DNA of 64,000 bases from positions 1 through 64,000 of the forward strand of contig CAJYPK010000004.1 of assembly GCA_913776615.1 (NCBI GenBank), written 5' to 3'. Positions 15,442 to 23,100 of the stretch are shown here, in pieces. Within the stretch, counting starts at the first letter, position 1. Each line of letters starts with the position of its first letter. Source of the DNA: an uncultured Hymenobacter sp. Lineage in GTDB: Bacteria > Bacteroidota > Bacteroidia > Cytophagales > Hymenobacteraceae. The notes under the pieces are model-generated. The model worked only from the letters and a program-made list of their open reading frames with translations, did not search any database and was not told the DNA's origin. The position numbers and the translations under genes are program-made.

Positions 15442-18400
15442 TCAGCGGGTGACGAGGTTTTTCTGGCGGGCGACCGCCGACTTGTAATGCTTGCCGAGGT
15501 AGTGGTACACCACCAGTTCGTGCAGGCGCTGATTGGCCAGGAAAATGCGATTCAAAAACATGTGCAGGTAGCTGGGCAGCAGCAGCTGGGCGGCTTCGGC
15601 CAGGGCGGGCGGCAGGGCTTCGAAGGCCGCCGCCAGGGCCGCACCGCGCTCGGCAAACAAGGCCACGGCATCCTCGGTGTAGGCCGTATCCTGGGCGGGG
15701 TCGAGGAAACCGGCCAGCTCGCGGCTCACGGCGCGGTACTTGTCGTTGAGCTGGTGGGTTAGGCTGGCATCGCCGTTGAATTCGCGGAAGAAGCTCAAGC
15801 CCAGCTGCTCGGCCAGGCGCAGCTTGGTGGGTAGCGACAGGCCGAAGGCCGTCAGCATCTCATCGACGCCGCGCAGAGCAAACAGCCAGCGGTAGCGCTC
15901 ACCCTCCTCGCCGGCCAGCAGATCCAGAAACTGCACCACCGCCCGGCTGTCGTGGTAAAACACGGTTTCGCTGAATTCCATCGTGGCCGCGCCGTAGCGC
16001 TCCAGCTCGCGGTAGTAGGTATCGTACTGCATGGCCTGCACGATCCGCTCCTGCTGCAAGCCGGCCAGGGCCTGGTGCAGCGCCTGCATGATGCGGGCCA
16101 GGCTCGCGGGCTGGCCGTCGTGCAAAATCCGCAGCCGCAAGTGATTGTGCGGGTCGTTGTAGCGAATGAAAAACCACTTTTGCGCCACGCCCTGGGCTTC
16201 CAGCTCGTCGAGGCAGGGGCGCAGGTGGGTGGTCAGCAGCTTGTCGCCCCACTTGGCCCCGCAGTACACCTTGAGGTAGGTCCACTCGCTGCCGGGCGCG
16301 AAAGCGCGCTGCACGGCCTCGGCCACCGGCGCGGCGGGCCGGGCCGGAACTGCGGCGGCCGGGGCCGCGCCGGGGCCGGCCAGCGGAATGATTACCTCGT
16401 GCAGGTAGCTATCGCCCTGCGCATCGGTGAGCAGGCGGCTGGTGGGGTCGTGCACAAACTCGGTGAGCATCACGCCCCCTTTCTTGAGGCGCTGGGCCAG
16501 CAGCGGGGCCGCCAGCGGGCAGTCGAAATCGAGCAGGAGTTCGTTGTCGCCCTCGGCCAGCATCACCTGGCGGGGCAAATGGTAGCGGGCCAGCAGAGCC
16601 GCCAGCCGGGCGGGCGCGGCGGCGTCGGTACCCACGGCGGCCACTTCGGCGTGGGCCGTGGCGGGCAACTGCCACTGCGCCCGGCGCACGATGATGCGCT
16701 TGTACTCGATGCGCGGCAGGAAGGGCTCGGCGGCCAGCGCGCCCCAGTCCCAGAGCACGCTGAAGGAATCATCCTGGTGCTGCAAATCGCACAGGAAGCG
16801 GTACACCGTCAGCCCGTTGCGGTAGTTGTGGGCCGAAGTGAGCCGGGGTTGAATGACTTTATTGAGGCGCTTGGAGCGCAGCACTACCCTCCCCTGCTGC
16901 ACCGATACCAGCAAGTCGCTCACCGGAATTTGCTGCTCGGCGGGCACGGCGGCCTGGCCCAGAAACGGGATTTCGTAGGCCCGCAGCTGCGGGCGCTGGA
17001 GCACGTTGCCCACCCGGGCGTCGGGCAGGTGCACGATTTCGGCCAGCAGCGCGTCGCCGGCGGCGGCTTGCTCGCGGGCGGCCACGGCTTGCAGGTGGGC
17101 GGCCAGGGCGTCGTCGGCGTGGGCAAAGCGGGCCAGCAGGGGCATGGCCCCCGGGCCGGCGCAGTACGCCAGCTGAAACGTGAACTCGCCCCGGTCGAGG
17201 GCCGGCGCGTCGGCGGCCACGAAGCTGCCCATCGCGTAGAGCGTGGCGGGCAGCCGGGCGGGCGTGGCCGGGGCCAGCGCGGCCAGGTCGGCGGGCGTGA
17301 GCACCACCGGGGCGGCGCTACCGGCCGGCCGCTCCTGCCACTTCCGAAACACCAGCTGGCGGTAGGCGGTCCAGGCCACCTGGGCGGCGGCGGGCTGGCG
17401 GGGCACCCGTAGGCTGTCGATGAAGGGCGTGTGGTTGGCCTTGCTGCCGGCGGCCGGGCCGTAGCCCAGGCCGGCCTCGCTGTCGAGGGCTTCGAGCAGG
17501 GGGATTTCCTGGGTTTCGTAGCGCTCCACGAAGCTCTTGGCGAAGGCCTTCAAATCGGGCGGGCCGGGCGTGCGGTACAGGCCGGCCAGCTCGCTCAGCT
17601 CGGCGCTCAGCGCGCCCACGGCCGCCTGGCTCAGGGCGTTGTGCGCTAAGTTCAGGTGTAAGTCGGTTTGAATTAAGTCTTTGCTCGTCGCGGCCGGAAA
17701 CGAGGCTTGAATCACTTCCTGCACGGCCTGGTAGGCCGCCACGCCCGTAGCCTCGCCCCCGAGCAGGGCGGCGATTTCGCGCAGGGCGGGCAGCTGTGGG
17801 TGAGCCGGATTCAGGGCTGCCACTTTAGCAATCAGGCAGTTGTAAAACTCGGGGCCGGTCACGGTGGGCTCCAGCTCGCTCACCAGCGCCTGGGCCTCGA
17901 CCAGCCGATTCAGAAAAGCGGTGCCCCGCTCCGCACTCACGCCCGCCTCGGTGAGCAGGGCCAGCAGCTCCGCGCGCGTGGCGCCGGGCCGGGCCGCCGC
18001 CAGTACCTGGTCGAGGTAGGGCGAGGCGTTGAGGGCCACCAGGTAGTAGTGGCGGCGCTTGTTGCGCACGCGGTACTCGTAGTAGCGGTAAGTCTGAGCG
18101 CTCTTATACAGGCTCGTATTCACAAAAAGCCGCAGCCCGGCTTGCAGCGCGGGGTCGGCGGCCACTTGCCGAGTCAGCTCGGCGACGTAGTTCATATCGA
18201 GGCGCGCGTGCTTGCGCACCGGGCCGGTGCCCAGGGCCAGCTGCGTCGCCCCGGCCCCGATGCGGCCGGTGTGAAAGCCCGCGAACAAGCCGTAGGGCGT
18301 ACTGCGGCTGCTCATGCGCAGCGCGTATTTATAAAGAGTTAGCACCAAGCGCTCGTCTTGCTCCCAGGCGGCGGGATCGAGCGGCTGGGCCAGCCACTTA

Positions 18401-18591
18401 CCCAGCTCCTGGTGCAGCTCGGGGCTGGCCAGGTAAATCGCCTCCTGAATTGCGGGGGCCTGGTAGAGCGCGTGCAGCGCGGCGGCCAGGGCGGCGGGCT
18501 CGCGCCGGGCGTGCAGCCGCCGCAGCTCGCTGATGGGCCGCGCCGGGAGCCGAAGCAGGTAAAAGTCGAGGGGAGCGAAGGAAGAACGCAT
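15442..18591 (-). CDS. Full-length LanB lantibiotic dehydratase
   Basis: A 1,049-residue protein. The N-terminal glutamylation domain (about residues 1-650) shows RMSSRSTPYGLFAGFHTGRI, the hallmark of the Lant_dehydr_N family. The elimination domain and a C-terminal SpaB-type (thiopeptide-like) domain (from about 765) follow, with EWTYLKVYCGAKWGDKLL and FFIRYNDPHNHLRLRI. LanB enzymes transfer Glu from glutamyl-tRNA to Ser/Thr of the precursor and eliminate it to give Dha/Dhb. Length is normal for an intact, unsplit class I dehydratase. The start at 18591 gives MRSSFAPLDFYLLRLPARPI, the usual family beginning; the frame further upstream to 18705 is not homologous. It lies downstream of both precursor genes. 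Confidence 0.93.
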   Translation of the reverse strand: MRSSFAPLDFYLLRLPARPISELRRLHARREPAALAAALHALYQAPAIQEAIYLASPELHQELGKWLAQPLDPAAWEQDERLVLTLYKYALRMSSRSTPYGLFAGFHTGRIGAGATQLALGTGPVRKHARLDMNYVAELTRQVAADPALQAGLRLFVNTSLYKSAQTYRYYEYRVRNKRRHYYLVALNASPYLDQVLAAARPGATRAELLALLTEAGVSAERGTAFLNRLVEAQALVSELEPTVTGPEFYNCLIAKVAALNPAHPQLPALREIAALLGGEATGVAAYQAVQEVIQASFPAATSKDLIQTDLHLNLAHNALSQAAVGALSAELSELAGLYRTPGPPDLKAFAKSFVERYETQEIPLLEALDSEAGLGYGPAAGSKANHTPFIDSLRVPRQPAAAQVAWTAYRQLVFRKWQERPAGSAAPVVLTPADLAALAPATPARLPATLYAMGSFVAADAPALDRGEFTFQLAYCAGPGAMPLLARFAHADDALAAHLQAVAAREQAAAGDALLAEIVHLPDARVGNVLQRPQLRAYEIPFLGQAAVPAEQQIPVSDLLVSVQQGRVVLRSKRLNKVIQPRLTSAHNYRNGLTVYRFLCDLQHQDDSFSVLWDWGALAAEPFLPRIEYKRIIVRRAQWQLPATAHAEVAAVGTDAAAPARLAALLARYHLPRQVMLAEGDNELLLDFDCPLAAPLLAQRLKKGGVMLTEFVHDPTSRLLTDAQGDSYLHEVIIPLAGPGAAPAAAVPARPAAPVAEAVQRAFAPGSEWTYLKVYCGAKWGDKLLTTHLRPCLDELEAQGVAQKWFFIRYNDPHNHLRLRILHDGQPASLARIMQALHQALAGLQQERIVQAMQYDTYYRELERYGAATMEFSETVFYHDSRAVVQFLDLLAGEEGERYRWLFALRGVDEMLTAFGLSLPTKLRLAEQLGLSFFREFNGDASLTHQLNDKYRAVSRELAGFLDPAQDTAYTEDAVALFAERGAALAAAFEALPPALAEAAQLLLPSYLHMFLNRIFLANQRLHELVVYHYLGKHYKSAVARQKNLVTR

Positions 18592-18744
18592 GGCACTGAG
18601 TACAAAAAGCGAGGGTGGGCACGGTACCGAGGCAGGTGGGCGCGGCGGACGAATCGCGCCGGAGGCCGCTGGCCCCGGGAACCAGCCACGGGGGCGAAAA
18701 GGCAATTTTGGCAGTCGCCCGGCGGCCGGGTGTCGGGAAGGGAG

Positions 18745-18803
18745 CCGGTTGGCTCAAAGCAGACACGCCGGGGCGTGTCTGCTTTAAGTGCAAAACCAAC
18801 TGG
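18745..18803. repeat. Inverted repeat between precursor and lanB
   Basis: The perfect core AAAGCAGACACGCC / GGCGTGTCTGCTTT (18756-18785) is extended by CCGGTTGG / CCAACTGG. It lies in the 331-base gap between the first precursor and lanB. It has no U tract, so it could act as a processing or attenuation hairpin that favours precursor mRNA over lanB (inference). Confidence 0.6.
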
Positions 18804-18922
18804 GGAGCGGAGGCGGGGCGGCCCACCGTACTGCCTGTCACGCTGAGGGTGCTACCTAGGCACGCAGAAAGGGTGGAGGTGCGGCGTCACGACTGGGCCG
18901 GCCCGCTGCCCGCGGGTTGGGC

Positions 18923-19093
18923 TTAGGCTTCAGACGGGGGAACTTGGATGATGATGACGCACGAGTTGTCGCCGCTGGTGCACGAGCCGTCGGCACCTAC
19001 GCCACCTTCGATTTCTTTGAGTTGCTCCTCCGTCAGGTTAGCGATGATTTCTTTGCTGAGGTCGAGCTGGTCGGTGAAAACTACCTTTTTCAT
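18923..19093 (-). CDS. Class I lanthipeptide precursor with double-Gly leader (LanA-like)
   Basis: A 56-residue peptide. The leader is MKKVVFTDQLDLSKEIIANL then TEEQLKEIEGG; the LDLSKEIIANLTEEQLKEIEGG-type pattern is that of Bacteroidota double-glycine natural-product leaders, and FTDQLDL recalls the class I FNLD box. Cleavage after Gly31 gives the core VGADGSCTSGDNSCVIIIQV then PPSEA: two Cys (38, 45), four Ser and one Thr, enough for two thioether rings. Cleavage by the C39 exporter in the cluster fits. The gene is on the same strand as lanB, 331 bases upstream of its start. A run of eight G on the + strand (C8 in the mRNA leader) lies eight bases upstream of the ATG. Confidence 0.9.
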   Translation of the reverse strand: MKKVVFTDQLDLSKEIIANLTEEQLKEIEGGVGADGSCTSGDNSCVIIIQVPPSEA

Positions 19094-19306
19094 CTTGATT
19101 GGGGGGGGTTAAAAAATGGAAAAGAAAAGAGTTTGCTAGGCAGCAGCTCGGCCGATCACGCTGGCGGCTGGTAGCGGGCAACTTCCTGACCGTTGGCCGA
19201 CGGGCAGGCATTCAAAATCCGGATTCTGTAGCAGGGCACCCGGGGGGTGCGGGTAGCCGACGCGGGCGGGGCTACCCTGGGTGGTTGGGCGAGTACCGCG
19301 CCGGGC

Positions 19307-19474
19307 TTAGTTGGCCAGGTCGTCGGCGTCGTCGTCGCTGAGCGATTCGAGGGGCCACAGGCCCGTGGACTGTTCGTCGCCGCCGCCGCCCATCACCATC
19401 GCGAGGTCTTCCTCGCTGAAGGGCTTGAAGTCATATTGCTCCGAAGAAAAATAGCTGTCATTAAAGTTTTTCAT
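19307..19474 (-). CDS. Second putative precursor peptide, double-Gly leader, no Cys
   Basis: A 55-residue peptide: leader MKNFNDSYFSSEQYDFKPFS then EEDLAMVMGGGG, and tail DEQSTGLWPLESLSDDDADD then LAN. The Glu/Leu/Met-rich segment ending in MGGGG has the form of a C39-type double-Gly site, and the gene is the first of the minus-strand cluster. The tail has no Cys, so it cannot form lanthionine by itself; it has three Ser and one Thr that LanB could dehydrate. It is strongly acidic at the end. It may be a second component, a linear dehydrated peptide, or an accessory or immunity peptide. Codon use and placement support it as real, but the role is open. A promoter candidate lies at 19629-19658. 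Confidence 0.75.
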   Translation of the reverse strand: MKNFNDSYFSSEQYDFKPFSEEDLAMVMGGGGDEQSTGLWPLESLSDDDADDLAN

Positions 19475-19628
19475 GACAATTTCAAGACGTTAGAGATGGG
19501 TGGTAAACGGGGCGGCCGGCTGGTGGACGAACCAAAAAATTTTACTTATCCCACTCACTGTCAGAGATTTTATGGAGCAAGCAAGCTGTGTGGCGGCTGG
19601 CGTGCTACCCTGGCTGCGAGTAGTGATT

Positions 19629-19658
19629 CAAAAGTAGAAGAGCCCCCCGGCCGGCAAA
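19629..19658 (-). promoter_or_regulatory. Candidate promoter of the lanthipeptide operon
   Basis: On the minus strand TTTG ends at 19655 and TACTTTTG (exact TAnnTTTG) occupies 19629-19636, with 18 bases between, matching Bacteroidota promoters. It would give a leader of about 150 bases before the first precursor ATG at 19474. Confidence 0.55.
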
Positions 19659-19878
19659 AAAATAATACACCACCGGCGGGATTCGCGGGACCAAATGCCC
19701 CCCAGCACGGACGTTTTTTGGCGCTGGGCGGCGGTGGCTGGTGGCCCCCCCCGCGCCTACCCGGCTGAGTTGGGGCGTCCGGCCTGGCTCCTGCGCACGC
19801 CCGGGCGCTGGCTGCCCCCGCCCGGCCGCCGCCCCGCCCAGCAACGGGCCGGCCGACGCGCTGCCAACCGGCTTTCCT

Positions 19879-19899
19879 GTAAACGTTTACGTAAATAAA
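19879..19899. promoter_or_regulatory. LacI-type operator upstream of the multi-modular glycosidase
   Basis: GTAAACGTTTAC (19879-19890) is a perfect 12-base palindrome with the central CG of LacI/PurR operators. The 19-base string AAACGTTTACGTAAATAAA (19881-19899) recurs exactly at 28443-28461 upstream of susC and beside the lacI-type gene. A shared regulator is inferred. Confidence 0.7.
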
Positions 19900-20000
19900 T
19901 CGGGCTCCAGGAGGGTCAGCGCCGGGGTGCGGCCGATACTTTCGCGGCGTCCTTGTCGCGGCTACCGCCGAATGGGGCGGGCCTTGCGCCTGCGGATGAG

Positions 20001-20110
20001 CGGGCTACTTACTCGCGGACTAGCACGGGGTAGCGCAAACGCTGCGAGTCCGCGTGCGGGTAGCCCGACCGGGCGCGCCACCTCTGCGGACTCGCCGCGT
20101 CCGCGCTACC
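20001..20110. repeat. Palindromic repeat, GTAGCGCGGACT family
   Basis: CGGGCTAC...GTAGCCCG outer arms (20001-20067) enclose CGCGGACT / AGTCCGCG; an extra GCGGACTCGCCGCGTCCGCGC unit follows to about 20107. It lies in the leader of the glycosidase gene. Confidence 0.6.
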
Positions 20111-20174
20111 TGCCCCGGCGGCCGGCGGAACGGGCACCTTCCCCATCGCTTCTTTTCCTTTTCCCACCCATTTC

Positions 20175-23100
20175 ATGAAGAAACTACTAGCGTTTCTCCT
20201 ATTGAGCTGGCTGGCCCTGCAAACGGGCCACGGCCAGACCATCTCTCCCTACCTCGCGGGGCAAAATGCCTGGCTGCCCAAAGCGTACGGCGGCGTCACC
20301 TACAACGGGCTGCTGGAGCAGTTGTGGCCGGTAGTGCAGCGGTCGCACGTGCAGATGGTGCGCATCGGCGGCAACGGCGTGGAGTTTAACATGCCCTCGG
20401 GGCCGGAGTACGTGGCGCTCATCGACTCCATCCGGCGCATCGGAGCCGAGCCGATGGTGCAGGTGGCCCAGGGCCGGGGTAAGTACACCGCCCAGCAGGC
20501 CGCCGACCTCGTGGCCTACGTGAACCAGACCATGAACCGGCACGTCAAGTACTGGATTATCGGCAACGAGCCCAACCTGGCCGGCACCCGCACCACGGTG
20601 CCCGTGGCGGGCGTGGAGGCGTACATCAAAGCGTGGTCGTCGGCCATGAAGGCAGTGGACCCCAATATTTTAATCATCGGGCCCGAGACCTCGTTCTACG
20701 ATACCAGCTACCTCAACCCGCTCATCGGCGGGGCCAACGACATCACCGGGCAGGATGCCAACGGGCGCTACTACGTGGATATCGTGTCGTTTCACTCCTA
20801 CCCGTTTAGCGGCACCCAGACGCGGGCGCAGGTGGTGGCCGGGGCGCAGATCATTGCGGGCAACGTGGACCGGCTGCTGACCCTGCTGAGCGCGGCTAAC
20901 TCCCTGCACAACCGCACCGGCGCGCACGCCCTGCAATGGGCCGTGACCGAATTCAACCTCGACTACGCCAACCCGGCCGCCAACACGGTGGAGGGCGTGG
21001 GCGTGCACTCGTTTCTGAACGGCCAGTACTGGGCCGAGGTCTTCGGCGTGGGCATGCAGAAGGGAGCCGTGTCGATGCTGCCGTGGTCGATTCACGAGGG
21101 CAGCGGGGCCCGGGGCACCGGCGACCTGGGCTACCTCGACGGCTCGACCCTGGCTACCATCAAGCCGCGCTCGGCCTACTACCACGAGCAGCTGGTGGCG
21201 GACAATCTGCGCGGTACCTACCTGGCAGCCAGCGACAACCAAAGCCTGGTGACGGTGCTGGCCGCCGCCCGCCCCGACCGCAGCACCGCCGTCATGCTGC
21301 TTAATAAGAGCGACGCCAGCGACTACGACTTCACCGTGCAGCTGTCGGCAGCCACCGTGCCGGGCGCGGCCAGCCTCAAAGTCAACGTACCGGCGGGCCT
21401 GGCGGCGGCGTATTCGGACAAGCTGTTTGCCCAATCGACGCTGGTGCTACTCTTCGACAGCCAGGGCGCGCTAACCCAGAAAATCGTGTACTCGCTCCAG
21501 CACGCGGCGGCAACCCGGCCACCCACCTACCTGCGGCCGGGGCAATCCACGACGCTGGTGACTTTCGCGGCCGACAAGACGTTCAGCTGCATCGCCCCCG
21601 AGGCGGTAACCTACACGGCCTCGGTGCTGGGCGACTACTCGGCGCTGAGCTGGCAGTTTGGCACCGACGCCACGCCCCAGACCGCCACCGGCAAGGGCCC
21701 CATCGCGGTGACCTACGCCACGGCCGGCCTTAAAACCACTACCCTGACGCTGGCCAGCGCCGACACTACCCTCGTGGTAAGCAAGCCTGACTACGTGCAG
21801 GTAAGCGCCTGCGTGCGCACACCCTACACCGGTACGGCGGCGGTGATTCCGGGCGTTATCAAGGCGGTGGAGTACGACACCGGCGGCGAGGGCGTGGCCT
21901 ACCACGACGCCGACCCCACCAACCGGGGCGCGGCTCTCGACCCCACCGTACCGCGCCCCGACGAGGGCGTGGATACCGAAAACGGGGGCGAGGGCAACGG
22001 CAACGTCGGCTACTCGGCCAGCGGCGAATGGCTGAAATACACCGTGCGGGTGCTACGCTCGGGGCTGTACAAGGTGGTGGCCCGGGTATCGGCCAACGCG
22101 GCCGGCGGCGCGCTGCGGGTGTCGGTCAACGACGTGGACAAGACCGGCGTGGTGCCGGTGCCCGCCAGCGGCGGCTTCGGCACGTACCAGGACGTGATTA
22201 TCAACAACGTATACCTCGACGCGGCCAGCACCGCCACGCTCAAGTTTGATTTGGTGAGCGCCAGCTTCAACGTTGAAAAGCTCACCTTTACCGAGCAGGC
22301 AGCCACGGGCATCGTGGTCAACCGCCTCTACAACGCCACCGCGACCGTGGACGGCAGCCAAGACGCCGTGGAGCTGCTGGTGGTGCAGGACCACACCGAC
22401 ATTCGCGGCCTCATCATCAAGGACTTCGAGAATAATCTGACCACCGATACCGGCGGCAAGTACCAATTCCGCGACCAGGCCCTGTGGCGGGATTTGCGCC
22501 TCGGTACCACCGTCGTGCTGCGGCGGCTGGCCGGCCCCAGCGGCTACGCGCAGGACGTGGACGCCACCGATTTCACCCTGGACGTGCTGCTCGACAACGG
22601 CACCTACCTGGCCAACTTGTCGGGCAGCGGGCAAAGCTTCAACCTGACCCAGACCGACATGGTGCTGCTGAAAAGCGGCGCGGCCGAGGGCACGGCCGCC
22701 GTCGTGCACACCTTCGCCACCAACGGCGGCGGCAACACGGCCCTCTACAACGCCGTGACGACCAACAAGCTGACCGCCACCGCCGCCAACGGCACGGGCA
22801 CCCTGCTCTACCCCACCAACCCCAGCCAAAGTCCGGCCGACTACGCCGGTACGGCGGCCGCCGCCGCCACCGGCACCACCGAGGCTACCCGCACCTGGGG
22901 CTACGGCTACGGGGCGGCCAATACGACCTACATCAACACCCTGCGCAACGCGGTGTACAACGCCCCGAGCATCGTGGTAAACCGCGTGTACAACGGCTCG
23001 AACGACAACCTCGGCACCGCCGACGCGGTGGAGCTGCTGGTGGTGCAGGATCACCTCGACCTGCGCAACCTGGTGGTGAAAGACTTTGAAACCAACAACA

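Larger units (their letters stand above)
19743..20174. other. Intergenic region between lanthipeptide cluster and PUL
   Basis: Holds the LacI-type operator at 19879-19899 and a palindromic repeat at 20001-20110. I see no gene with supporting motifs; open frames here are GC-driven. Confidence 0.5.

Noticed and set aside
15952..17412. Open frame opposite lanB
   Set aside because: Antisense shadow; LanB motifs lie on the other strand.
19133..19306. Third precursor peptide between the two double-Gly genes
   Set aside because: No ATG or double-Gly leader in any minus-strand frame; only a GGGTAGCC/GGCTACCC hairpin was found.
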